DNA from: Streptomyces parvus
GTDB lineage: Bacteria > Actinomycetota > Actinomycetes > Streptomycetales > Streptomycetaceae
Length of the DNA: 64,000 nucleotides
Assembly (NCBI RefSeq): GCF_014648875.1
Contig: NZ_BMRY01000002.1
Location: 62,001-126,000, forward strand
Direction: 5' to 3'
Shown: one piece after another, positions 9,153 to 17,037 of the stretch
How the letters are laid out: each line of letters begins with the position of its first letter
Position numbering within the stretch: position 1 is the stretch's first letter
Made by a program: the position numbers and the translations under genes
The notes under the pieces: generated by a model
What the model saw: only the letters and a program-made list of their open reading frames with translations
Told to the model about the DNA's origin: nothing
The model's database searches: none

Positions 9153-10191
9153 CGGAGGAGGAGCCGGAGCCGCCTCCGGTGAACTTGTCCCGCAGCTTGC
9201 CGCCCAGGTCGCCCGCGCCCCCGGCGATGTCGCCCACCAGCTTCATCAGCGGGTCCTTGCTGGTGCGCACCGTGTCCGCGTAGTGCGACGCGGACTGCCG
9301 GAACGAGTCGGTCACCGAGGTGTCCTTGTCCTCGTCGCGCCGGGGGTAGTGGCCGTCCATGATCCGCTGGAACTCGCGGGTCTCCGACCACTTCTTCAGC
9401 TCGGCGGCCCGCACGGCGGTGAACGGATGCGTCCTGGGCAGCACATTGAGGATCTTGAGGACGGAGTCGCGGAGGTCGCCGCTCTTCTCGTACTCGTCGG
9501 CCTGGGCGAGGAAGGCGTCCACATTCATCTCGTGGAGGTGGTTGCCGCCCGCGATCTTCATCAGACCGCGCATCGAGGCCCGGGTGTCCTGGCCCACCAG
9601 CAGCCCCGCCCGGTCCGCCGACAGCTCCGACTTGCGGAACCACTCGCGCAGCGCCGTAACGATCGCCATGATCGCCACATTGCCCAGCGGGATCCACGCG
9701 ACCTTCACGGCGAGGTTGGTCAGGAAGAGCAGAATCGTCCGGTACACCGAGTGACCGGAGAGTGCGTGGCCCACCTCGTGGCCCACCACCGCCCGCATCT
9801 CCTCCTCGTCGAGCAGCTCGACCAGGCCCGTGGTGACCACGATGATCGGCTCGTCCATCCCGATGCACATGGCGTTGGGCTGCGGGTCCTGCTTCACGTA
9901 CATCGGCGGGACCTTCTCCAGGTCCAGGATGTAACACGCGTCGCGCAGCATGTCGTTGAGATGGGCGAACTGCGCGTCGCTCACCCGGACGGAATCGGAG
10001 AGGAAGAGCAGCCGCAGGCTCCGCTCCGGGAGCAGCCCGCTGAGCGCCTTGAACACGGTGTCGAACCCGGTCAGCTTGCGCAGGGCGACCAGGGCCGAGC
10101 GGTCGGCGGGGTGCTCATAGGCCCGGGAGGAGATCCCGGGGAATCGCCGGCGCTGCCTGCTCGGCACGTTCTCGTGACTGTCTTCGGTCAT
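9079..10191 (-). CDS. M48-family zinc metallopeptidase (HtpX-like)
   Basis: A 370-residue protein with the zinc motif HEVGH at about residues 138-142 and a downstream ELSADRAG block supplying the third ligand. A hydrophobic segment ([28 protein letters not shown]) lies just after the motif, as in membrane-associated M48 proteases. The C-terminal ~60 residues are Gly/Ser-rich. Family knowledge: these peptidases take part in membrane protein quality control. The ATG at 10191 has a GGGGG site upstream; the frame extends 15 codons further without support. The 3' end overlaps the convergent gene by 74 bp. Confidence 0.9.
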   Translation of the reverse strand: MTEDSHENVPSRQRRRFPGISSRAYEHPADRSALVALRKLTGFDTVFKALSGLLPERSLRLLFLSDSVRVSDAQFAHLNDMLRDACYILDLEKVPPMYVKQDPQPNAMCIGMDEPIIVVTTGLVELLDEEEMRAVVGHEVGHALSGHSVYRTILLFLTNLAVKVAWIPLGNVAIMAIVTALREWFRKSELSADRAGLLVGQDTRASMRGLMKIAGGNHLHEMNVDAFLAQADEYEKSGDLRDSVLKILNVLPRTHPFTAVRAAELKKWSETREFQRIMDGHYPRRDEDKDTSVTDSFRQSASHYADTVRTSKDPLMKLVGDIAGGAGDLGGKLRDKFTGGGSGSSSATGGDGASGRSQDPEEGSSGPSKG

Positions 10192-10302
10192 GGATGGCCC
10201 CCTGTTCGTACGAGACGTTGCTCGTCCCCCGGACAAAACCCAGCGTATGTGCTGGCGCTACGGTGTGCGGGGGGCTGTGGATAACTTTGAGGAGCGCCCG
10301 AA

Positions 10303-10455
10303 ATGCCGCACACCGCCGTACTGCTCGCCGCCGCGTCCCAGGAGCAGGGACCGGGAGACACTCTCCGGATCGCGCTGCTCGTCTCGATCCTCGGAGCGGT
10401 GCTGCTCGCCTGGTTCCTGCTGCGTGGATACCGCAACGACGACAACAACGACTGA
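10303..10455 (+). CDS. 50-residue single-pass membrane protein
   Basis: [16 protein letters not shown] opens a 50-residue frame with a clear transmembrane helix ([18 protein letters not shown], about 23-40) followed by [10 protein letters not shown], a basic then acidic tail. GAGGAGC sits 7-8 nt before the ATG, which strongly supports translation. Codons keep the Streptomyces third-position GC pattern. It is followed by a second small membrane protein and nadD. It carries no catalytic motif; small proteins like this often act as regulators or assembly factors of larger membrane complexes (inference). Confidence 0.75.
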   Translation: MPHTAVLLAAASQEQGPGDTLRIALLVSILGAVLLAWFLLRGYRNDDNND

Positions 10456-10539
10456 GTCGCCGTGAGCGTGCCCGAGGGTCCCGCATACGATGGCCCCGAC
10501 GTCTTCCTTCCGACTCACGATCGATAGGTCCTGCCGAAG

Positions 10540-10701
10540 ATGAGCCTCACGAGCACCACACACCAGCTGGTCACTCTCGCCTCCGGGGGCGAGGGCGGCG
10601 GCAACCACGAAAGCCTCAACCCCTACCTCGTCGGCGCCGGGGCCTTCGTCGCGCTGATGCTGCTTCTGTTCATCACCATCAGCTTCAACCGCGACCGCTG
10701 A
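10540..10701 (+). CDS. 53-residue single-pass membrane protein upstream of nadD
   Basis: The ATG at 10540 opens a 53-residue frame: a Ser/Thr/Gly-rich N-terminus ([20 protein letters not shown]), a transmembrane helix around 30-47 ([18 protein letters not shown]) and a basic end, SFNRDR. Topology is the same as the 10303 protein (short outer N-terminus, helix, charged inner tail). It ends 38 bp before nadD on the same strand. GATAGGTCCTGCCGAAG upstream offers only a weak AGG/GAAG site. Function unknown. Confidence 0.7.
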   Translation: MSLTSTTHQLVTLASGGEGGGNHESLNPYLVGAGAFVALMLLLFITISFNRDR

Positions 10702-10739
10702 GCCAGGGGCGCACAGCTGTGCCAGTAGGCTCTGCACGC

Positions 10740-11357
10740 ATGGGAGAGCAGGAAGTGCCTACCGGCCCCGACAAGCGCCGTATCGGCGTGATGGGCGGGA
10801 CATTCGACCCGATCCACCATGGACACCTGGTGGCGGCCAGTGAAGTGGCCGCCCAGTTCCATCTGGACGAGGTCGTCTTCGTCCCGACCGGGCAGCCGTG
10901 GCAGAAGAGCCACAAGAAGGTCTCCCCGGCCGAGGACCGTTATCTGATGACGGTCATCGCCACCGCGTCCAACCCGCAGTTCTCCGTCAGCCGCAGTGAC
11001 ATCGACCGTGGCGGACCGACGTACACCATCGATACGCTGCGGGACCTGCGCGAGGTCCACGGCGACGCGGACCTCTTCTTCATCACCGGCGCCGACGCGT
11101 TGTCCCAGATCCTCACCTGGCGCGACGCGGAGGAGCTGTTCTCGCTCTCGCACTTCATCGGTGTGACCCGCCCGGGTCACGTGCTCACGGACGACGGACT
11201 GCCCGAGGGCGGTGTCTCCCTCGTGGAGGTGCCCGCGCTGGCGATCTCGTCCACGGACTGCCGTGAGAGGGTCGCGCAGGGGGAGCCGGTCTGGTACCTG
11301 GTGCCGGACGGCGTGGTCCGCTACATCGACAAGCGCCAGCTGTACCGCGGCGAATGA
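10740..11357 (+). CDS. nadD: Nicotinate-nucleotide adenylyltransferase
   Basis: A 205-residue NadD: it joins ATP and nicotinate mononucleotide to make deamido-[18 protein letters not shown] contains the (H/T)XGH-type nucleotidyl-transferase motif, and the C-terminal [10 protein letters not shown] block is the second family signature. The ATG at 10740 and a GTG at 10755 (behind GGAGAGCAGG) are both possible starts. The order nadD - LCP protein - rsfS - phosphatase is conserved in actinobacteria as I recall it. Confidence 0.93.
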   Translation: MGEQEVPTGPDKRRIGVMGGTFDPIHHGHLVAASEVAAQFHLDEVVFVPTGQPWQKSHKKVSPAEDRYLMTVIATASNPQFSVSRSDIDRGGPTYTIDTLRDLREVHGDADLFFITGADALSQILTWRDAEELFSLSHFIGVTRPGHVLTDDGLPEGGVSLVEVPALAISSTDCRERVAQGEPVWYLVPDGVVRYIDKRQLYRGE

Positions 11358-11376
11358 GCCACGGAGAGGGGCACCG

Positions 11377-13164
11377 GTGAACGACCGACAGAACCCGTAC
11401 GACCCGTACTACCAGGAGCCGCAGATCGTCGGCTACGACGCGTACGGGCAGCCGGTCTACCAGCAGCAGGGGCAGCAGGGTCACGACCAGCAGGGCCAGG
11501 GCTACGACCCGTACGCCGCCCAGCAGGGCCATGGTCAGGGCCACCAGACCCAGGACACCACCGGTTACGGCTACGGCTACGACGCGTACGGCAACCCCCA
11601 GCAGCAGCCGGCCTACGACCCCTACGCCACCGGTCAGCAGGGCCAGACACAGCAGGGCCACGGCCAGGCGCAGCAGGGCCAGGGCGGCGATCAGGGGTAC
11701 GGATACGGCTCCTACACCGACTACGGCTACGCCACAGGGCAGCAGCCCTCCGCGGTCGACACCGGCGAGCACTGGAGCATCCCCCAGCAGGGTGCCGCCC
11801 CCGCGCCGGAGCAGGCCCCGCCGCAGCCCCCCGTCCAGCCCTCCCCGCAGGAGGCCGGGACGGAGGCGGAGGCCGATGCCGCGCTTCCCGGGCAGCGCAA
11901 GCCCGCCCCCGACTACCGCACCGAGCAGTTCTCGTTCATCGAGGAGCCCGACGAGGACTCCGAAGACGTCATCGACTGGCTGAAGTTCACCGAGAGCCGC
12001 AGCGAGCGGCGCGAGGAGGCCCGGCGCAAGGGCCGCAACCGCATGGTCGCGCTGATAGTCGTCGCCGCTCTCGTCGTCGTCGGCGGGGTCGGCTATCTGT
12101 GGTCCGCCGACATGATCCCGGGCCTGTCCGGACCGGACGAGAAGAAGACCGTGGCCGCCGGGGCCCAGCAGCGCGACATGATCGTGGTGCACCTGCACGA
12201 CACGAAGAAGGGCGGCACCTCCACGGCGCTGCTCGTCGACAACACCACCACCAAGCAGGGCACCACCGTCCTGCTGCCCAACTCCCTCGCCGTCGCGGGC
12301 GACGACGGGACCACCACCACGCTCGGCAAGTCCGTCGAGGACGACGGCAGGACCGGCACCCGCGAGGCGATCGACACCCTCCTGGGGACCCGGATCACCG
12401 GCACCTGGCGGCTGGACACCCCGTACCTGGAGAACCTCGTCGAGCTGGTCGGCAACATCGAGGTCGACACCGACACCGAGGTGCCCGCCGCGAAGAAGGG
12501 CGAATCGCCCCTGGTGAACAAGGGCGAGGCCCAGACACTCAGCGGCCCGATGGCCGTCGCGTACGCCACCTACCGCGCCGAGGGCGAGCCCGAGGCCAAG
12601 CAGCTGACCCGCTTCGGCGAGGTCATGCGGGCCACCCTGCGCAAGATCTCCGAGGACCCCAAGGCCGCCACCGTCACCATCGAGACCCTGCTCCAGGTGC
12701 TCGACCCGTCGCTGCCCGAGAAGGACCTCGGGGCCTCGCTCGCCAAGCTGGCCTCGCGGGCCAAGGTCGGCGACTACAAGACGGCCCTGCTGCCGGTCCA
12801 GGCGGACGGCACGCTCACCGAGGCGGACACCCGCGGCGTCGTCAAGGACATCCTCGGCGGCACGGTGAAGGCCCCCGAGGACGGAGCCCCGCTCCGGGTC
12901 GCCGTCCGCAACGCCACCGGGAACCAGAAGGCCGCGGAGGCCGCCCGGGTCCAGCTGGTCAACGGCGGTTACGCCTTCGTGGACAGCGGCAAGGCCGGGG
13001 CCGAGGCGTCGTCCGTGGTGCTCTACCGGTCCGCCGAGGACAAGGAGAAGGCCGTCGAGGTGGCCAAGACCCTGGGCCTCGCCGCGGACGACGTGAAGAA
13101 GGGCGAGCCGGCCGCCAACGCCGACGTGTCCGCGGTACTCGGCCAGGACTACAAGGTCCAGTAG
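11377..13164 (+). CDS. LCP-family (LytR-CpsA-Psr) wall-polymer transferase with low-complexity N-terminus
   Basis: A 595-residue protein; the GTG at 11377 follows GGAGAGG. Residues 1-130 are a Tyr/Gln/Gly/Pro-rich cytosolic region with YDPY and QQGH repeats. A transmembrane helix lies at about 223-243. Next comes an LCP-like domain (from MIVVHLHDT, through LLGTRITGTWRLDTPYLENL, to YRAEG...QLTRFGEVM), then a LytR_C domain (LRVAVRNATGNQKAA). Family knowledge: LCP proteins transfer lipid-linked glycopolymers to peptidoglycan outside the cell. The first catalytic loop is divergent: LLPNSL where typical members have an S-x-PRD segment. From memory, the S. coelicolor counterpart is PdtA (SCO2578), involved in wall-polymer attachment. 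Confidence 0.82.
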   Translation: MNDRQNPYDPYYQEPQIVGYDAYGQPVYQQQGQQGHDQQGQGYDPYAAQQGHGQGHQTQDTTGYGYGYDAYGNPQQQPAYDPYATGQQGQTQQGHGQAQQGQGGDQGYGYGSYTDYGYATGQQPSAVDTGEHWSIPQQGAAPAPEQAPPQPPVQPSPQEAGTEAEADAALPGQRKPAPDYRTEQFSFIEEPDEDSEDVIDWLKFTESRSERREEARRKGRNRMVALIVVAALVVVGGVGYLWSADMIPGLSGPDEKKTVAAGAQQRDMIVVHLHDTKKGGTSTALLVDNTTTKQGTTVLLPNSLAVAGDDGTTTTLGKSVEDDGRTGTREAIDTLLGTRITGTWRLDTPYLENLVELVGNIEVDTDTEVPAAKKGESPLVNKGEAQTLSGPMAVAYATYRAEGEPEAKQLTRFGEVMRATLRKISEDPKAATVTIETLLQVLDPSLPEKDLGASLAKLASRAKVGDYKTALLPVQADGTLTEADTRGVVKDILGGTVKAPEDGAPLRVAVRNATGNQKAAEAARVQLVNGGYAFVDSGKAGAEASSVVLYRSAEDKEKAVEVAKTLGLAADDVKKGEPAANADVSAVLGQDYKVQ

Positions 13165-13176
13165 CCCGCTCGGGGC

Positions 13177-13206
13177 CGTCGGCCGCTGCTTCGGCGGCGG
13201 CCGGCG
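13177..13206 (+). terminator. Hairpin with TTCG tetraloop after LCP gene
   Basis: A 13-bp stem (two G-T pairs) closes a TTCG tetraloop at 13190-13193, 12 bp past the LCP-gene stop. Confidence 0.65.
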
Positions 13207-13293
13207 GAGCCCCGCCGGTGAAACGCAGTAAGGCTCTGTCGGCGGTCCGTGAGACCCTAGGGGTTGCATCCGACCGCCGACGAAAGCCTGCAT

Positions 13294-13725
13294 GTGACCG
13301 CCACGGACCGCTCCATCGAGCTCATCAACGCCGCCGCCCAGGCGGCCGCCGACCGGCTCGCGCACGACATCATCGCCTACGACGTCAGCGATGTGCTGTC
13401 GATCACCGACGCCTTCCTGCTGGCCTCGGCCCCCAACGACCGCCAGGTCAAGTCGATCGTCGACGAGATCGAGGAGCGGCTCCAGAAGGAGCTCGGCGCC
13501 AAGCCGGTGCGCCGCGAGGGCGACCGCGACGCCCGCTGGATCCTCCTCGACTACGTCGACATCGTCATCCACGTCCAGCACAGCGAGGAGCGCGTGTTCT
13601 ACGCGCTGGAGCGCCTGTGGAAGGACTGCCCGGAGATCGCCCTCCCCGAGGACGCGGTCAAGACCCGTGGCAAGGCCGAGGAGCACGCACAGCTCAACGG
13701 CGGCACGGAAGGTGACCAGAGCTGA
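13294..13725 (+). CDS. rsfS: Ribosomal silencing factor
   Basis: A 143-residue RsfS/Iojap protein. ELINAAAQAAADRLAHDIIAYD and DIVIHVQHSEERVFYALERLW are hallmarks. Family knowledge: it binds ribosomal protein L14 on the 50S subunit and blocks subunit joining when nutrients are scarce. The GTG at 13294 is preferred; the open frame reaches a TTG at 13264. Its stop TGA (13723-13725) overlaps the next gene's probable CTG start, suggesting translational coupling. Confidence 0.93.
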   Translation: MTATDRSIELINAAAQAAADRLAHDIIAYDVSDVLSITDAFLLASAPNDRQVKSIVDEIEERLQKELGAKPVRREGDRDARWILLDYVDIVIHVQHSEERVFYALERLWKDCPEIALPEDAVKTRGKAEEHAQLNGGTEGDQS

Positions 13726-14375
13726 ACGGCAGCAAGAGCGGCAAGGGCCGCAGGATCGTCCTCTGGCGGCACGGCCAGACGGCATGGAACCTGGAGCGCC
13801 GCTTCCAGGGTTCCACGGACATCGAGCTGACCGAGGCCGGTATCGGCCAGGCCCGCCGCGCCGCCCGGCTGCTCGCCTCGCTGAAGCCGGACGCCATCGT
13901 GGCCTCCGACCTCCGGCGGGCGGCGGCCACGGCCGCCGAGCTCTCCGCGGTCAGCGGCCTGACCGTCGCCCACGACGCCGCACTCCGTGAGACGTACGCG
14001 GGCGAGTGGCAGGGGCTGACCCACCAGGAGATCGTCGAGCGCTACGGCGAGCAGTACGCCGCGTGGAAGCGCGGAGAGCCGGTGCGCCGGGGCGGTGGCG
14101 AGCTGGAGACCGAGGTCGCCGACCGCGCGGCACCGGTCGTTCTGGAGCACGCCGAGAAGCTTCCGGAGGACGGCACGCTCGTCGTGGTCAGCCACGGCGG
14201 CACGATCAGGACGACGATCGGCCGGCTGCTGGGCCTGGAGGCACACCACTGGGAAGGGCTCGGCGGTCTTTCCAACTGCTGCTGGTCCGTCCTCGGGGAG
14301 GGCGCGCGCGGCTGGCGCCTGCTGGAGCACAACGCCGGCACGCTCCCGGAGCCGGTGCTCGGCGACGACGACTAG
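13722..14375 (+). CDS. Histidine phosphatase (phosphoglycerate mutase-like), probable CTG start
   Basis: A 217-residue protein with the catalytic RHG motif (VLWRHGQTAWN) near residue 15, the second His block VVVSHGGTIR and a Glu in RETYAGEW, the full histidine-phosphatase set. The catalytic RHG must be included, yet an in-frame TGA lies at 13713-13715 and the only NTG codon between them is CTG at 13722. GGAAGG at 13706-13711 lies about 10 nt upstream, and CTGA overlaps the rsfS stop. Family knowledge: related enzymes dephosphorylate sugar phosphates or nucleotides; the substrate is unknown. Conserved linkage to rsfS suggests a role near ribosome or NAD metabolism (inference). Confidence 0.85.
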   Translation: MNGSKSGKGRRIVLWRHGQTAWNLERRFQGSTDIELTEAGIGQARRAARLLASLKPDAIVASDLRRAAATAAELSAVSGLTVAHDAALRETYAGEWQGLTHQEIVERYGEQYAAWKRGEPVRRGGGELETEVADRAAPVVLEHAEKLPEDGTLVVVSHGGTIRTTIGRLLGLEAHHWEGLGGLSNCCWSVLGEGARGWRLLEHNAGTLPEPVLGDDD

Positions 14376-14448
14376 CGCCTTCCGGGCGGCCGTCCGGCCG
14401 TCGTCGGGAGGCCGTTCGCGGGCCGTCCTCGGGCGGCCCGGGCCGGAT

Positions 14449-14478
14449 TTCACTTTCCGGCCGGTCGCAGGCTAAAGT
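14449..14478 (+). promoter_or_regulatory. Probable promoter of first tRNA-Ala
   Basis: TTCACT (14449-14454) and TAAAGT (14473-14478) with an 18-nt spacer, about 47 bp before the tRNA. Confidence 0.4.
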
Positions 14479-14524
14479 TCATCTTGTTCGCAGCGCGGAA
14501 ACGCAGGGAAACACAGCGAACAGC

Positions 14525-14597
14525 GGGGCTATAGCTCAGTTGGTAGAGCGCCTGCATGGCATGCAGGAGGTCAGGAGTTCAATTCTCCTTAGCTCCA
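14525..14597 (+). tRNA. tRNA-Ala (anticodon GGC), copy 1
   Basis: A 73-nt cloverleaf: acceptor GGGGCTA pairs with TAGCTCC and includes the G3-U70 pair that defines alanine tRNAs; the anticodon loop ATGGCAT gives GGC; T loop TTCAATT. CCA is not encoded. The sequence is identical to the copy at 15313. Confidence 0.97.
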
Positions 14598-14604
14598 CAA
14601 TCAG

Positions 14605-14632
14605 GATCCCGTCCCCATCAGGGGGCGGGATC
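14605..14632 (+). terminator. Hairpin after tRNA-Ala copy 1
   Basis: GATCCCGTCCCC (14605-14616) pairs with GGGGGCGGGATC (14621-14632) across a 4-nt loop with one mismatch, followed by TTCT. Confidence 0.75.
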
Positions 14633-14739
14633 TTCTGCATGGAGGGGCACTGAGGGCGCCGAGCGGGCTGCCCCTCTTGCGGGGCCATGGCAGAATCGGA
14701 ACGCCGGAGGGGGCGACGTACCGATCGGGAGGGAGCGCG

Positions 14740-14928
14740 ATGCCTGCGAGTCGCGAACACGTCCCCGATCAGCCTCTTGTCGCCGCCCCGCTCCCCGGTT
14801 CCGTACCGTCCGAAGATCGATCCCGTCTCGGCTGTCCGTCCTGCGGTTCGTCCCATGTGGCCCAGGTTCTGGGTGACAACGGAGGGGTCTCCTACGTGTG
14901 CACGGCCTGCGGCCACAGCTGGAGCTGA
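14740..14928 (+). CDS. 62-residue zinc-ribbon protein
   Basis: The ATG at 14740 follows GGGAGGGAGC; the frame is open further upstream without a site. The protein ends with CPSCGSSHVAQV...YVCTACGHSW, two CxxC knuckles 20 residues apart, a rubredoxin/TFIIS-type zinc ribbon. Such ribbons bind nucleic acid or protein partners. It lies between two identical tRNA-Ala genes and 3 bp before another CxxC protein, so the two are probably co-transcribed. Precise role unknown. Confidence 0.75.
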   Translation: MPASREHVPDQPLVAAPLPGSVPSEDRSRLGCPSCGSSHVAQVLGDNGGVSYVCTACGHSWS

Positions 14929-14931
14929 CTG

Positions 14932-15165
14932 ATGGGTGCACACAGGCGTAAATGCGACTGGTGCGGCAGCGGTACGCCCATCGTCAGGGACATGGACCCG
15001 GTCAACGCGGAATATCAGTACTGGTGCGAGGAATGCGCACGGGCGCTGATCATAAAAGGCGACCCCATCGAGACCTATCGGGAGCTGGAGGGGGAGCCGA
15101 TCTACGGGCGGCTCCTGGAGGAGCACTGCACCCTCAAGCGTTTCTACTCCTTCGCGACCGCCTGA
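14932..15165 (+). CDS. 77-residue CxxC zinc-binding protein
   Basis: CDWCGSGTPIV and YWCEECARAL form a four-Cys zinc site about 20 residues apart, followed by a helical end (ETYRELEGEPIYGRLLEEHC). The ATG at 14932 lies 3 bp after the previous stop with GGAGC upstream, so the pair is likely translated together. The N-terminus (GAHRRKC) is basic, fitting nucleic-acid contact, but no function is known to me. Confidence 0.72.
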   Translation: MGAHRRKCDWCGSGTPIVRDMDPVNAEYQYWCEECARALIIKGDPIETYRELEGEPIYGRLLEEHCTLKRFYSFATA

Positions 15166-15242
15166 CCTGTGGCCGTCTGACCTGCGGCTGAGGGGCGAAC
15201 GCCTTGGATAATTCGGGCATATCGGTGCAGACCGGAAACGAT

Positions 15243-15273
15243 TTGGTGAAGCACCGGGGGGACCGTGTAATGT
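15243..15273 (+). promoter_or_regulatory. Probable promoter of second tRNA-Ala
   Basis: TTGGTG (15243-15248) and TAATGT (15268-15273) with a 19-nt spacer, about 40 bp before the tRNA. Confidence 0.45.
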
Positions 15274-15312
15274 TCTCGATGTCGCCAGGGGAAACCGGGC
15301 GGCAAGCAGCAA

Positions 15313-15385
15313 GGGGCTATAGCTCAGTTGGTAGAGCGCCTGCATGGCATGCAGGAGGTCAGGAGTTCAATTCTCCTTAGCTCCA
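15313..15385 (+). tRNA. tRNA-Ala (anticodon GGC), copy 2
   Basis: Identical over all 73 nt to the copy at 14525: same GGC anticodon, same G3-U70, CCA not encoded. It lies 788 bp downstream in direct orientation and has its own promoter-like sequence and terminator. Confidence 0.97.
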
Positions 15386-15398
15386 CAGGATCGACAGT

Positions 15399-15437
15399 AG
15401 AGAAGCGGGCCACCCGGATCGGGTGGCCCGCTTCTCT
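15399..15437. terminator. Perfect 17-bp hairpin, bidirectional
   Basis: Arms 15399-15415 and 15421-15437 are exact reverse complements with a 5-nt loop. It lies between tRNA-Ala copy 2 and the convergent NuoF-like gene and can serve both. Confidence 0.85.
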
Positions 15438-15459
15438 GTGTCCGGATCGGCGTGCCCGG

Positions 15460-17037
15460 TCAGCCGCGCCCACTGCCCAGTGCGCGCCGATTGGCGGCCG
15501 GCAGGGCGGGACGCTGTTCGGCCGGCGGCTGCTCGATACGGAGCGCCAGGGCGGGGCAGCGCCGTACGGCCCGCTGGGCACGCCCGCGCAGATGCACCGG
15601 AACAGCGGCGTCCGCCAGTGCCGGATAGCCGTCCGCGCCCAGCCGGATGAGCTCGGGGACGAGGTCCGCGCACAGACCGTGGCCCTGGCAGAGGGTCCAG
15701 TCGACCGCGAGCTTCTCGCCGCTCGGAATCGACTCCTCCAGATCCTGGTAACCGGGTGCGGGCAACGGCAGCACCCCGACCGTTTCGCGGCCGCAGCCGC
15801 CGTCCAGGACGTGTGCGGCGAGGTCGTCCGTGAACGCCGACAGGGTCGAGAGCAGGAACCGGGCGGAACCGTCCGGGTGTTTGCACGCCCCGCGGCCCTT
15901 CACGGCCTGGGTGACCTGGCGCAGGGCCTCCAGAGCGGCGGGCCCGCCGCCGTTCAGTACATCGGAGAGCCCGCCCGCGGCGGCGGGGAGCCCCAGCTTG
16001 CACGGGCCGCACTGTCCGGCGGTCTCGGCCGCCAGCCAGTTGGCTATCCGGAGGGATTCGCCGAGCGGGCAGGTGTCCGGGCCGATCGGCAGGATGGCCC
16101 CCGCACCGAGCGCGCCCCCCACGGTGGCCAGGGACTCGCGGGAGACCACGGCGTTGTGCGAGGAGACCGCGTCGATCCAGTTGCCGTGATAGCCGCCGGT
16201 CAGCACTCCCTGGGGGAGCGGCGGGGCCCCGGCCATCTCCAGGACGTACCGCAGAGGCACCCCGGTCGGCACCTCGACGACCATGGGCCTCGCCACGGCG
16301 CCCGAGACGGTGAGCAGGACGGTGCCCGGTTCGTTCGGCAGCCCGGTGTGCCCGTAGCGGCGGGGGCCGATCCGGGCGGCGACGGCGAGCTGGGCGTACG
16401 TCTCCGCGTTCGACAGCAGCGTCGGCGCGCCGCCCACCCCGGTCTCCGCCGCCCGCTCGCGCCGGCCCGGCGGCAGGGCGGGCCCGCCGTTCGCCGCCCG
16501 GATCACCGAGGACGCCTCGCCCGAGACCATGCGCTCCGGGGTGCGGACCACGCGGGCGCGCAACTGCTGGCCGCGCCGGTCGGAGAGGCCGCGTTCGGCG
16601 AGGGCGGCCCGTACGGAGATCTCCGTGGAGTTGCGGGTGACCGCGACGACCAGAGTGCGCGCGCCGAGCGCCTCCGCGGCCAGCAGCGCACCGTCCAGGA
16701 TCAGGTGCGGGGCACGGTTGAGCAGGACGGTGTCCTTGCGGCAGGCGGGTTCGCCCTCACTGCCGTTGATCACCACGACGGGCCGCACCCCGCGCCGGAT
16801 GGACGCCTTCGCCACCGCTCGCAGCTTTTTGCCGAACGGGAAACCGGCGCCTCCTCTTCCGCGCAGGGAGATCGTTTCGGCCAGTTCGGCCAGCCGCTCA
16901 CCGGTCATCGGCTCCAGCGGCCCGTGCACCTTGAGGTGCATGGCGAGGTCGAGCCGCTCCACCAGGTCGAATCCGGTGGTCAGTTGCGGCAGTCCGACGA
17001 CGCGGACCTCGGGCACATCGGGGAGGGGGACGTTCAC
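15460..17037 (-). CDS. NuoF-like flavoprotein fused to a C-terminal ferredoxin
   Basis: A 525-residue protein; the GTG at 17037 follows AGGAG and overlaps the upstream stop by 4 bp (GTGA). Residues ~50-330 match NuoF/HydB-type NADH-binding subunits: GRGGAGFPFGKK (FMN loop) and INGSEGEPACRKD. An SLBB-like segment (SGAVARPMVVEVPTGVPL) follows, then the iron-sulfur region TAGQCGPCKLG with a later GACKH. NuoF has four Cys for cluster N3; the first is Ala here. The last ~90 residues form a ferredoxin (LCQGHGLC...CPALAL) of the [3Fe-4S]-type spacing. It probably passes electrons from NAD(P)H or a ferredoxin to the membrane partner upstream; direction and donor are inference. Confidence 0.85.
   Translation of the reverse strand: MNVPLPDVPEVRVVGLPQLTTGFDLVERLDLAMHLKVHGPLEPMTGERLAELAETISLRGRGGAGFPFGKKLRAVAKASIRRGVRPVVVINGSEGEPACRKDTVLLNRAPHLILDGALLAAEALGARTLVVAVTRNSTEISVRAALAERGLSDRRGQQLRARVVRTPERMVSGEASSVIRAANGGPALPPGRRERAAETGVGGAPTLLSNAETYAQLAVAARIGPRRYGHTGLPNEPGTVLLTVSGAVARPMVVEVPTGVPLRYVLEMAGAPPLPQGVLTGGYHGNWIDAVSSHNAVVSRESLATVGGALGAGAILPIGPDTCPLGESLRIANWLAAETAGQCGPCKLGLPAAAGGLSDVLNGGGPAALEALRQVTQAVKGRGACKHPDGSARFLLSTLSAFTDDLAAHVLDGGCGRETVGVLPLPAPGYQDLEESIPSGEKLAVDWTLCQGHGLCADLVPELIRLGADGYPALADAAVPVHLRGRAQRAVRRCPALALRIEQPPAEQRPALPAANRRALGSGRG

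Noticed and set aside
14525..15385. Integrated mobile element between the two tRNA-Ala copies
   Set aside because: The 715 bp between them carry only two small genes and no integrase, recombinase or phage gene; a plain duplication explains it.
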